In this document: positions 42,890 through 53,221 of the stretch, piece by piece | Position numbering within the stretch: position 1 is the first letter of the stretch | Layout of the letters: each line of letters begins with the position of its first letter | Source of the DNA: Pseudo-nitzschia pungens | Taxonomy: Eukaryota; Bacillariophyta; Bacillariophyceae; Bacillariales; Bacillariaceae | Assembly: GCA_037355855.1 (NCBI GenBank) | Contig: CM074759.1 | Coordinates: 682,001-746,000, forward strand | Direction: 5' to 3' | Length of the DNA stretch: 64,000 nt | Notes under the pieces: model-generated | What the model saw: only the letters and a program-made list of their open reading frames with translations | What the model was told of the DNA's origin: nothing | The model's database searches: none | Made by a program: the position numbers and the translations under genes

Positions 42890-45252
42890 ATTACCACTGC
42901 CAACTGGACCTAAATAGCCAACGCAAGGCCCGGTTCTCTCTACTTGGGCAGCACACTGTTCGAAAATCGGTGCCACCAGGTCATATGCCTGCTTGGGACC
43001 TCCTGGCATCAATGCGGGTCCATTTCGGGCTCCCTCTTCTCCCCCAGAGATGCCCATTCCGATAAATTGGATGCCTTTGTGCAACAATTCACTCGAGCGT
43101 CTCACGCTGTTTGGGTACCATTCATTGCCACCGTCGATGAGAATATCCCCCGGTTCCATAAACGAAGACAGCTTTTTAATTGTTTCATCTACGGGCTTGC
43201 CGGCCTGGACCAAGATAACAACCTTGCGAGGCTTGCTGAGACGAGCAATAAACTCCTCTGCACTCTTGACTCCAATCAAAGGCAGATTGCCTTCCTCCTT
43301 GGCACGTGCAACCGTTGTGTCGACCTTCCCCGGAGAACGATTGCCGACACAAACCTTGAAGCCATGAGATGCCATGTTTAGTGCAAAATTTTGACCCATG
43401 ACAGCCAATCCCCACAATCCAATATCGCATTTTTCCTCCTCGGAAAAGTTGTATTTCGATTTTCCGACGGTTTTATTGTTTGGTTCTGCCTTGACTTCAC
43501 CACTTGCGTCGCTGTAGACGTATGCAGCGTTGCGCGAAAATCCCAGTCTAGCAATGAATTCGTCTGCTTCGATTGGTCCACGGGAACCTAGGTGACACAG
43601 TAAGTAGAAAGGAATAAATGAAACAAAAAAATCACCACGTCAATCGAGATAATCTCGTAAAAAATGCACACTTTTCAAAACACATGCCATTGTGTGTACT
43701 CACCCTGCAGGTATTTAATTGGACGGACGTTGGCATTCTCGATCTGGTGAAGAATTGGAGTGAATATCTTCCATGCGCGTCGCAGCTCATCATCACGGAC
43801 GAAGGCACCTTGATTACCCTGCAAGACATCAAGAATGAGCCGAGTGTAAGCATCGGGGTTGCACTGTTTATTGTGGGCAAAAAAACGCGTGTCGTAGTTG
43901 AGATCCATTTCTGTTTGAACCGGTTGGTTTGTGAAGCCAGGGCTTTTGACGTTCGTCTTGACATAAATGGCTTCGTGTGGTTGCAAACGAAGGACGATTT
44001 CGTTGCGAGGGCAATCGTGCCCTTCGAATAAATATTCAGCTGCCGGGGCATCCTTCAACTGGATTCGCATTTCTGCCTTTCGCTCGTTCAGTGCCTTTCC
44101 GGCTTTCAAAATAATTGGTACGCCTGCCCATCGTGGATTATTGATTCTGATTCGAATGCAAGCAAAGGTGGGTGTGTTTGTGTCTTTGTTCTTAATGGTT
44201 GGGTCGTCGGCGTACCCTTCGTACTGACCCAAAACACAATCCTCGAGTTTAATGGGTGGAATGGAATTCAAGACGTGGACCTTTGCATCACGAATGGCGT
44301 TGCCTGCTTCCGGACCTTGGGCCACAGTTGGGGGTTCACAACACAAAAGTGTCAGAACTTGCAACAAATGGTTCTGCAAAATGTCACGAATGATACCGTT
44401 TCTTTATGAATGCAAGTGGAATGAATAAGAGTGGGGAAGAGAAATTCCATTTTTGAGCGTTTTATTCACACAAGTTCGAAAGTCATAGAATGATAAAAAC
44501 TGGAATTGAAGCGTGGATGAATGAACGTACTGGTCGAAGTAACCTCCTCTTCCATCGGTACCGAAGGGTTCCTTGAACGTAAGAATTACCATCTTGACGT
44601 TATCAGCGTTCCAAATACGCTCTGTCCAGACATTCGAAAATCTAATCACCGTTAGATTCTGAACCATTTCTTTTCCAAGATAGTGATCGATGCGGTACAT
44701 GTGATCTTCCGTGAATTGAGAGCTCAGGGTTTTGTTCAGTTCTTCGAAAGTTTCCAAGTCTCGTCCGAATGGTTTCTCAACGATCAAGCGGGTGAAACCT
44801 TTCCCTTCATCTTGCATACTAGTCGCCTTGATGGCAGAAGCAGTCTCGGCAAAGACGGCAGGAGGAATCGCAAAGTAAAAAAGTCGATTGAATTGCTGCG
44901 CAACAGAAGACTTGGAAGTTTCGAAGCTTTCGAGATTGGTCTTGAGCTTTCCCCAGGCCTCGAGATCCCCGTAGGAAGTTCCATTTTGGTATCGGAGAAT
45001 GGACAAAAAGTTTTCGACTACATCCGGAGAGTGCTCGAGCTTCAATAGGTACGGACGGATACGATCTCTCAAACCATCGTCCCCGATGTCACTGCGAGCG
45101 TATCCCCAGATTTCCACATTCTTGGGAAGAAATCCGTCCGCAAATAGATTCAAGAGTGAGGGGAAGGTTTTCTTCTTCGCCAAATCACCAGACGCACCAA
45201 CGACGACGATGCATAGGCATTCGCTCAGATAGGTCAACTGTTTTTCCATCAT
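41966..45252 (-). CDS. Fused glucose-6-phosphate dehydrogenase / 6-phosphogluconate dehydrogenase
   Basis: Exons 45252-44531, 44401-43704 and 43587-41966 (1013 aa). Introns of 129 and 116 bases begin GTACGT and GTGAGT; phases agree (FDQ-NGIIRDIL; YLQG-SRGPIEADE). The N-terminal half is G6PDH: GASGDLAKKKTFPSL, RIDHYLGKEM with the catalytic His region, and EPFGTDGRGGYFD. The C-terminal half is a complete 6PGDH: IGLWGLAVMGQNFALN, VMKNIL, GGNEWYPNSVRR and [20 protein letters not shown] with the catalytic Lys. One polypeptide therefore carries the first and third steps of the oxidative pentose phosphate pathway, producing two NADPH per glucose 6-phosphate. I recall similar fusions in Phaeodactylum and oomycetes. 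The lactonase step is not included. No leader is visible, so probably cytosolic. Two adjacent ATGs occur at 45252 and 45249. Confidence 0.95.
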
Positions 45253-46249
45253 ATCAATAGTATATGAACCTGCAATTGCTTCAGAGAGACTTTCCTTTTT
45301 CAATCAATTTCGTATCTCAGGATACGCAAGTACGTAGCTTGTAGAGAGGTTGTGATCTTTTTGAGATGTAATGATGAAAGATCCGTTTGGCTGTTTTTGA
45401 GGTAAGGTTATCGTAGTCGTAAAATAAAGGAGAATTCAGATTGTTCTCGAATTGCTCTGTCATCCATGACAACAAAGAAGTATTTTTCGCTCGTGTTGGC
45501 TTCGTCGCGCATTCAGTACAAGTTGTACGGTACCCGTCACCCTGATGTGCATCGGATAGAACAAGTTGGAGTCGTGCTCTCAGTTCAACAAGGTTGAAGG
45601 GTGTGTACAATATTCTGGATCGCAGTTCACGACTCTTCCATTCATTCGTATTCTCGTTACGGAACACATGTCAGCCATGTCATGATTATGCCTCGGAAAA
45701 AACGCTTATCCAGTCTTCCACTGTGTGCATACTGAATTGATGAGAATACGTACCGTATCGTAACATTACCGATAACCTTACGTAATTCGTGAGATCCAAG
45801 AAATTCCCTCCACCTGCTTTCGGATTGACGTTTTTCAGAATGTAGATTAAAAAGATAGTAAGCTGTCAAGTAAAATCAAACTTATCACAGCTCTCTTCGT
45901 GACAAGTTATACCACCTGCGTTTTATTACTTTCGAATTAGTATGTTGCTTCTGTCTCGTACTTCGTAACTTTCTAATGTATTCAGCGTCCATCGCCAAGA
46001 ACGACCGAAAACGATGTGAGGGCTAGTCATTTATCAAAAGGATTCGAATACAACATAATTTTTTAAAATACAGTAGATATGGAAGCATTGGAAGTTACTA
46101 TTTGAGCTGGCAATGAATAATTCGTTCCGTGGATGATGACTTGTGCACGTTTTTCATACTGAGATCTTTGGAGTTGGATGGCAAAAAACACTTTTCGAAC
46201 ACTAGGACTGTGGATACAGAAATGAGGTGAAATCTCTCCGCAGCTTGAT
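45253..46249. other. Intergenic region without a convincing gene
   Basis: About 1 kb upstream of the fused dehydrogenase. It carries GTAAGGTTA at 45402-45410 and ATAACCTTAC at 45772-45781. A possible 116-codon frame at 45317-45667 has no motif and was not accepted. Confidence 0.45.
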
Positions 46250-47143
46250 TCAGACTGGTGCTTTGTAACCAGGTGTTCCAGCTGTGGCATCTTTTTCAAA
46301 CTCAATGCCAACGTACTCGTCCGTTTTTTCGGAGAGGGCCTCAATTTTGATTTTGTTGATGCGCTTCGTTGTCCATGAGATGAAGACAATCGATTGCAAC
46401 ATTCCCAACATGCATGTCACGAGCAAAAGTACGGCTCGCTGTCCATAAAATCCAGTCTCTTCCATTTCGCGTCCTTCCTTTTCGATGGCGTCCTCGATTC
46501 CAATGAGGAGGACGATGGTCACAAAGCAGTAGTTCAGAAAACCAAGGAGAGCCCAACGCAAACTTTCGATCTTCTTCTCGATCATTCCCATAGTGTTTCC
46601 AACATAGAACAAACCAGCAAGCAGCACAAGTGTCCAGAGGTAGATGAAAAGGACGGCACCACTCTCTTCCTCAGGATCTCGTTCCTCGTTTTCCCCCCAT
46701 ATATCTGAAAAATAAGAAGAAAATGCGGTAGTTAGTTTTGCGTCCGGAACTGATCATCGCGGCAACAATCCGTCGCGGCAACAATCCGTCTCGGTTCTAA
46801 TAATTTCGGAGTCCAACTCACACCACCATGGAGTTCGAAACTCGTTTCTATTTTCTTCGCCTCCGTCATCTCTGTCGTCGCCGTTATTGTTGCCTTTCTT
46901 CCAGAATTCCCACCAATGATTCGGACCAATGTAATTTCCGTATTCGTCGTAGTAGTTGGGGTTTTCATAATTGTTCTGGTACTGGTTGTTGTTGTTGTCA
47001 TTATTCTGACCTTCGTTCCAGTCGCGATCGCTTGTGAGGCGCGCGACAGAAAAAGCAAACAATGGTAACACAAAGGTTGCAACACTGGCAATATTCCACA
47101 CGAGGAGAAACGTATCCGCTTTAATTTTAGCGAAAGAGATCAT
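46250..47143 (-). CDS. Four-span membrane protein with Asn-rich loop (258 aa), unknown function
   Basis: Exons 47143-46822 and 46704-46250; the donor GTGAGT and acceptor TTTTTCAG join as TPWW-Y-IWGENEER. Spans: residues about 11-35 (LLVWNIASVATFVLPLFAF), then an extramembrane loop rich in Asn, Tyr and Gly (NNDNNNNQYQNNYENPNYYDEY), then SGAVLFIYLWTLVLLAGLFYVG, WALLGFLNYCFVTIVLLIGIED and AVLLLVTCMLGMLQSIVFISW. The C-terminal tail is charged (EKTDEYVGIEFEKD). No family recognised; topology resembles tetraspan/MARVEL-like proteins. The ATG 47143 is followed directly by the basic segment before span 1. Confidence 0.7.
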
Positions 47144-48472
47144 GATGCGTCTGATGTATTTCAGTTGTGGTGATGATACGAGATACGTGTAGCTGCTTCC
47201 CTTTGACGAGAACAAAAATAGTTGGCACAAGGTTGAGCTATCGAAAGTAAGTTGAAATGATTCGTTTGAATCTTTTGCAGACTGTACGATACGAATTCAA
47301 GTGCGGTCAAAACGGTGCGTACCTTTGTTGACGTGATCGGTGATTGATCTGTTGATCATCGTCAATTCATTATTTTTTTGAATTTTGGTTCTGATTTTCA
47401 TGCCGTCACGCGCCCTCGCTCGTGCCGACGGTACAAGAGTATGATCAGTCAATCCGTTGAAATAGTGAACTCAGGTGATAAATAGCATTCGAGCTGCTCG
47501 GAGTGCACAGAAATGAATTTCGTTTCGGAGAGATAACACGAAAGATCTCGTTCATAGGTTTTGGTTCGGATGTTGCTCCTAAGTAATTTGGAGTAACGGT
47601 AGGAAAATTAAGAAGAGCGGTAACTACTCCGTTGTACAATTAGGAGAAACATTCCCGGAAACTTCAAAACGTTATTAAAACGTTTTATTGCATGCCAAGC
47701 TTGGCATTTCAGCATGTTTTGAAAGACATCGTTCCAAAAATTTGGCGCGAAAACATGGCCCTGCTGTTCCCGAACGCTGCAAAAAAATACTTGGCACTTC
47801 GTAGTTGGAAGTATGATCTTAAAAGCCTTATTTTCATGTTGTAGTAAAAAATAATGCAAAAGTATTATTTGGATTTTGAATTATTCTGTGATGCAAAACA
47901 ACTGTTTGACTCGGAGTGCACGAACAAACAACACATTGTTGACTATCAACTTGGGTTGAGAAACAAAAGTTTGGCTTGAGCAGAAATAAATTGTTATCGC
48001 AAAATTGATGAACGACTTCTATAAGATCTTACCTATTTGAATCGAACCGTGTATGAAATAGTAGCTCAACAAAAACAACAATTGGATAGCTGCGCTCCCC
48101 CTTGCCATGCAATATAATTTGTGGAGAGAATAACAACAACCATTATGTCTCACATTTTTTGAACCATTGGTGCTTTTGACGTTTGCACCTGCTGGGGAGA
48201 GCTCCCTTCCTCTTGTAGGGATTTGTAAGCCATGTGACATTTCTTCCCATGCCAAGATAGCTCCTCTGAGTTGCAATCAATCAATAGTGTATTCTAGCCA
48301 CTATTTCCTTCACCCATTGTAGAGAAAGATGTTGAGTGTTACCAAGGTGATTAGAAACTGGTTTTTCAGTTTGGTAATCACGTGGTTATTGCTGCAATTG
48401 ATTGGGAAAGTCTTGTTGATATTAGCTCTATGCTGAGTTTATAGTGTGGAAAAACGGTGCATGGGGTAACGT
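47144..48472. other. Intergenic region without a convincing gene
   Basis: 1.3 kb with only short frames lacking motifs. A perfect 16-base palindrome ATGCCAAGCTTGGCAT occupies 47692-47707. Sequence near 48471 leads into the tRNA. Confidence 0.45.
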
Positions 48473-48566
48473 GCCCGGTTAGCTCAGTAGGCAGAGCGTT
48501 CGTCTCATAATCCAAACACAGCAGAGAGCAAGCGAAAGGCCGTCAGTTCGATCCTGACATTGGGCA
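48473..48566 (+). tRNA. trnM: tRNA-Met (CAU), with a 21-base intron
   Basis: Acceptor arms GCCCGGT (48473-48479) and ATTGGGC (48559-48565) pair over seven positions with two G-U pairs; the discriminator is A. The D arm is GCTCAGTAGGCAGAGC. The anticodon loop CTCATAA carries CAT at 48506-48508. The T arm is GTCAGTTCGATCCTGAC. The 3' half of the anticodon stem (GCGAA) pairs with TTCGT only if 21 bases, 48510-48530, are removed directly after position 37, the standard position for eukaryotic tRNA introns. The stem and T-loop look like an elongator tRNA-Met. The A box (TAGCTCAGTAGG) and B box (GTTCGATCC) are intact. Confidence 0.9.
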
Positions 48567-48569
48567 CAC

Positions 48570-48575
48570 TTTTTT
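48570..48575 (+). terminator. RNA polymerase III terminator (T6)
   Basis: Six T residues follow the tRNA-Met by three bases, the usual pol III stop. Confidence 0.75.
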
Positions 48576-48653
48576 GTTTTGTGCCGGTGCGTTGCCAACC
48601 TTAACTTACTGCAACATGTGCGCCGAAAGGTGCGACCACCTGGTATTAAATCT

Positions 48654-48744
48654 TACTACAACATTCCTTTCAGCTGTCCCCCAGTTCTTATTGACCCCTG
48701 GTTTCAACATCCCCAACCACTGATAGAGTAGCAATTCCGTAGTA
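48654..48744. repeat. Decayed foldback element (relative of 20989-21085)
   Basis: The left part 48654-48686 matches the arm at 20990-21022 at 30 of 33 positions, including CAGCTGTCCCCC. The right part 48715-48744 keeps only pieces (AACC, TGATAG, AATT, GTAGTA) of the opposite arm, with small insertions. It lies 80 bases after the tRNA-Met gene. Confidence 0.6.
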
Positions 48745-48992
48745 TCCATAAGCCTTACTGTCGCTCCGGTTGGTATGACTTTCAGTTGAGATTTTAAGGT
48801 TCAGATTGTTGTCAGCGAAGAAAAGATAAGATACTTTTACCAAACACTGCATTTCCACTAGTAGAACAGCGACAAGCTTTTTTTGCGAATTCTTTTGTCG
48901 TGGGATCTATTTTTGGCGAACAATTAGGTTTCGGAACGCGGAACACACAAGATCTTCTCTTCGCATCATCCGCAACCTCCTTTTGCTCCACA

Positions 48993-49496
48993 ATGACCGA
49001 CGCCGAAAGCCCGAAACCAATCCCACTTCTCGGCGGTTACGATGCGGCCCAACTCTGGTGGACCGTCAATCTCGTGATCCCGACGTGGTTGCTCCTTGCC
49101 GTGGCGCCGCGGTGGAAACACACACCTGCCATCACGCTGATCAGTCCGATCCTTTACGCCACCATCTACTTCCTCACCGCGGTCTCCGTCGTGAACGCCG
49201 ATTCCCTGACCGACATGTTTGGGTTGGAGGGAGTCGCGCAGTTGTTCCGAGATCCGAGCTTTGTGTTCCTGGGCTGGGTTCACTACATCGTGTACGATGT
49301 GCTGGTGGGTCGGTGGATCGTGCTGGATTCCATCGAGCGGGGATGCAGCCCCCGTCTGCACGTGCTTGCGATTGTTCCGACACTGATCTTTTCGCTCATG
49401 CTTGGTCCGATCGGTTGGTTGTTTTACGTTGCCGTAGTAAGGACATTCTTGCTACCTGTCGAGGACGCGCCATCGGACAAATCAAAGACCAGTTAG
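48993..49496 (+). CDS. ABA4-like (DUF4281) membrane protein, carotenoid-related
   Basis: 167 aa from ATG 48993. Four hydrophobic segments match the DUF4281/ABA4 pattern: LWWTVNLVIPTWLLLAVAPRW (residues about 20-40), ISPILYATIYFLTAVS, FLGWVHYIVYDVLVGRWIVLDSIERG and HVLAIVPTLIFSLMLGPIGWLFYVAV. The D-x-x-VGRWI motif is the most telling. In plants ABA4 is needed to make neoxanthin from violaxanthin. Diatoms route violaxanthin via neoxanthin toward fucoxanthin, so a link is attractive but inferred; VDL1 is the enzyme identified for the diatom step. The frame is open upstream to a GTG at 48900, adding residues without a typical plastid leader, so plastid targeting is unclear. Single exon. Confidence 0.85.
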   Translation: MTDAESPKPIPLLGGYDAAQLWWTVNLVIPTWLLLAVAPRWKHTPAITLISPILYATIYFLTAVSVVNADSLTDMFGLEGVAQLFRDPSFVFLGWVHYIVYDVLVGRWIVLDSIERGCSPRLHVLAIVPTLIFSLMLGPIGWLFYVAVVRTFLLPVEDAPSDKSKTS

Positions 49497-49701
49497 AGAC
49501 CGGTTGAGATCCTCTGGACATAGCGCTGGAACCGACAGAAGTGGTGTGTGTATCTTGTCTTCGAAACTGCAAAGAATTATTGAAAATCTTAATGTACTAT
49601 ATTAACTACTAGTAGAACACTTGCAAAGGCACCTTCGGAAACCAATGACTTATTCACGTAACGACTACTATTATTAATTTATTGCTGTCCCACAACATCG
49701 A

Positions 49702-52199
49702 TTACTTCTGAGATTTCATGGCATCCTTGACAAAGTCAAAGGTTTTGTCTTCTTTTTTCTGTGGCTTGTCCATAAAGGCAAAGGTAGATTTGGATGCAGC
49801 AGGGTTTTGCATGACGTGTCCTGGCATTGTCATGAAGTTGGCTCCACGTTGCTGTTGCATTGCCATTTGCATTTGTGCCATTTGCATCTGTTGCTGCATC
49901 ATCATTTGTTGATACATCATGGCTTGCATTTGTTCTGGAGACATAGTCATCATTTTCGGTTGAGCGCTAGGTGATGCTGCATTTTTCAGAGGATCAAACG
50001 AATCCTTTGATAACACAGGCGCAGCGGGTGCTGCAGCACTAGGGGCAGCTGCGGTGGAGTTCATGAAACCAAAGGCTGATCCAGTTGCTGCGGCTGGAGA
50101 TGCGGCAGCTGGTGCTGCTTCTGAGGTTTTGGTGTCGTTTGCTCCTTTCAGAGACAAATTGTCAAACATATTAGCAGCTGCAGCAACATGAGGTGTGGGT
50201 GCCGGTGCGGGTGCCGGTGCTCCGGCATTCATGAATCCAAAGGCGGATTTGGCTTCTGCTGGTGCAGCAGCCGGTGTTGTTGGTGTTGCAGCACCTCCCA
50301 TCAAGTCAAGCAAGTTGTCATTCATTACTGGAGCTGGAGGTGCAGCAACGGGTGGTGCAGCAACAGGTGCTGCCGCTGGAGCGGATGCCATATTCAAACC
50401 GCCGAACAAGTTTCCACCGCCCGTAGCCGGTTGTGGAGGCTTTGGCGGGGATTGCTGGGGTGGTGGAGGGGGAGCCGCTGGTGCAGGTGCGGGTGGTGCG
50501 TCGTCAAAGTCTAACAAGTTGGCAACGGGTGGTGGTGGTGCGGCAGCGGGAGGTGCTGCGACGGGGGCTGCTGTGTGTCCCACGGGAGGCACCACGGTCC
50601 CTACCGGTGTCGCAACTCCTAGCAAATTCAAAACGCGTTTGGCTGGGTCTCGAACGGCAGCACGGGTATGGTTGGCAAGGGGGGCAAATTCACCATTGCA
50701 TGCGTGTAGAAAGTCGGCATAAGCATTGTTAGGCGCACCAGGCTTTTGTCCATGCTTGATACATGCCTCGATCGCGCACAGTGCCTTGGCACGAATGATC
50801 CAAGGTTGTCCTTCTTCCAAGCAATCCAAAAGTACAGGGCATACCAAATCCGGGTTAAGACTCGATACAACGCGCGAGAATTGGGCCAGTTTGTCAGGTG
50901 GTGGTTCTGGTTTCATTCCGCCTGGCGGACAAAGTTCCATTACAAGCTGTTTTTCGTAGGAACCATCCGATACACCGGTCCCTGCACCACCGCTAACACC
51001 GGCGCCGACGCCAGGAATGGTATTAACGGTAATCGATGGTGTCGCTTGGTGCGCGGTTCCAACCGAACCCCAGCTTCCGCCAACGCCTCCCGAGGCAGCC
51101 CCTCCTGCATTCGATTGTGCCCATGAATATGCATTGCCACCGGCGGCATCTCTCGATTTATAATATGCCGAATCGTTGCGGTAATTTGGCGGAGGTGCGA
51201 CTGCACCCGGTCCGCGGTTCGATGCCATGGTCCACTGTCCGTTTGTTTGGTGCATCAAATCTGTTCGACCCGGGGGTTGGCTGTTGTACTAGTTTTCGTA
51301 CAATACATCGTCGATTATTTGGCAGAGGAGGAGGTAAAGAGAGCAGCACGGGCCGAAGAGATTGCAGTCAGAACGCATTATCATTTACAAAGAAAATACA
51401 AAGTTGCACGCAGAGTTTTGTCGCAACCACAAAAAAATTTATTCTGTGCACCGATGCCCTCCAAACACCAACTAAACAGCAAACTTACCGAACCTGCGGG
51501 TCCCGAATATCCACCGGGGCGAGGCATTTGGCCCTGTTTGTTGCTTATTTGCACGGAGGCGTTGCGTGCCAATGGATCTTTGATCATCCCGATGATTGTA
51601 TCCTTGGCTTCGTTCACAACTTCATTGACCGTCATGCCCTGACCCTGGGGTTCCAATCGCGGATCTTTGAACATGGGATTCCCAATGCCCTCCATGCGGC
51701 GGGGTCCACCACCCATCCCGGAAGGCGCACCACCCCCGTATCCTCCGCCGGGATTGCCGTAGCTGCTCGAGACCGAAGACGCAAACGATCCACCCACACT
51801 GGACGGATCCGTGGGTGGCGTATCGGAGTAGATCGCATCCAATGCTTCCTTCGCGGCCTGGCGTACCTTCTCGTTGGGTTGGTCTCCCCGCACCGGATCA
51901 GCGTGCCCTCGGAATTGAGTGGCTTCCTTGATCGCGGACATGGCTCGTGGATCCTGCGACAAACAGCGCTTGAATTGTCCTCTCGAATAAGGCGATTCGG
52001 CGGTTTTCGCAATGACCTTGAGACACTTAAATTTGACGTTTGGGTTATTTTTGGATGCCAGTCGTCCCGTTAGATACTTTGCAATGTCGATGCAGGTCTG
52101 CGGATTTCCGGCTGCATTTTTGGCAATGTCCAGATACATGTACCCGGGTGTGGGAGCTTCGGAGTTCTCCGTGGCGCGAGCCAACAATTGACGATCCAT
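49702..52199 (-). CDS. Tepsin-like AP-4 accessory protein (ENTH + VHS-like), 765 aa
   Basis: Exons 52199-51489 and 51288-49702; the 200-base intron starts GTAAGT and ends ACTAG, phase 0. Residues 1-130 are an ENTH domain (LLARATENSEAPTPGYMYLDIAK; VKFKCLKVIAKTAESPYSRGQFKR; NEKVRQAAKEALDAIYSD). After a Gly-rich linker a second helical domain (EKQLVMELCPPGG; PWIIRAKALCAIEACI) resembles the tepsin VHS-like domain. The Pro/Ala-rich tail carries LFGGLNM (50387-50407), matching the tepsin motif for the AP-4 beta4 ear, and SAFGFMN twice plus STFAFMDK (near 50237, 50068, 49779), matching S[AV]F[SA]FLN for the epsilon ear. A clathrin-box-like NLLDFDD and a Met/Gln-rich end are also present. Role inferred: sorting at the trans-Golgi network. 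Confidence 0.85.
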
Positions 52200-53221
52200 G
52201 GTGTACGTAGCCTCGGGTGGACAGGGGTATCAATGCGTGTATCTTTTGCGACAAGCAGTAACTTGAATCCAACTCAAAACCGAATCAATCGTCGTTCGAA
52301 AGAAAAGACAAGCGAGTTGTTCAGAAGAGAAATGACTCGACAACAACACCGTATTGGTTCTTTTGATGGTGAGGAACTTCAGACACTTTCCAATGCTCTT
52401 CTCAGTAGAAATACAGTCAAACACAACAACGGTTGTTCAACTGCGATTGCTACGGTGATGATGGATTGGATTGGATTGGGACAGAAGGAGGAAGAAGGTG
52501 GTGCCGTATGGTTGTCCGTGTTAGAGGTCAACAGTCCGAAAAATATCTTCGGGGCTCGTTGTAGAAAAACAGAAACAATCGTAATTGCAAAACTGGCGTT
52601 GGGCCATGGTCGACGAATTCACCAAAGCAAGGCCGCAACAGGCGTTAGTATATTTAAGTTTCGGTCACACTGCCAAGTGGCTTGGCTCGCGACACACGAC
52701 AAGTAGCCGTTGCAAAGTCACTGGGTCCCGCAAGATTGAAACCTCAAAATCACAAAAGAATTTTCGACCGTTCATTAGTACTAAAAATACAGGACAGAGT
52801 AATCTTAGAGCAGAAACAGTATGTACTCGTATTACCTGTAATCTAACGCGTAACTTCCGTACCGGTACCACTCAAAATTCATGAAAAGTTTGAAAAACGA
52901 AGTACAAGCACGAGTAAGATACAAGGTAACCTTACCTGGTATCCACCAGTATCGAATACCTTACTTGTAGTACTTCGTACTAGTGTGCCTCTCAACAACA
53001 ATAATAATACTCGTATTCCGAAGTACGAAGTAATAGTATCGAATGGTGGATAGGATCTTATTAGATACAAAGTATTTCTATCCTACTTTCATCTTTCATG
53101 AATTGCATCTAGCAAGATCGGTCTCACCATGTCTCTACCAATATCGCTTTTCCCAATACATACAAAAAAACCCCATTTGAATGTGTTCGATAACATTCAA
53201 GACATTCGTTCCACAGTCCTC
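52200..53221. other. Intergenic region without a convincing gene
   Basis: 1 kb upstream of the tepsin-like gene. A 172-codon plus-strand frame at 52188-52706 lacks motifs and was not accepted. GTAACCTTAC occurs at 52926-52935 within a stretch of GTAC and TACTTCGTAC words (52970-53035). Confidence 0.45.

Larger units (their letters stand above)
48567..48992. promoter_or_regulatory. Spacer between tRNA-Met and the ABA4-like gene
   Basis: Contains the terminator of the tRNA, the decayed foldback copy at 48654-48744 and an AAGGTT word near 48798. It should hold the promoter of the ABA4-like gene. Confidence 0.35.

Noticed and set aside
45317..45667. 116-codon frame upstream of the fused dehydrogenase, possible leader exon
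   Set aside because: No leader-like sequence and no phase-compatible splice to 45252 was found; the first ATG codons precede the G6PDH motif normally.
47608..47859. 83-codon minus-strand frame (KCQVFFCSV)
   Set aside because: It lacks neighbours, motifs and codon character; possibly an old relic, but not supportable.
52188..52706. 172-codon plus-strand frame upstream of the tepsin-like gene
   Set aside because: No motif, and it overlaps the start of the accepted minus-strand gene.
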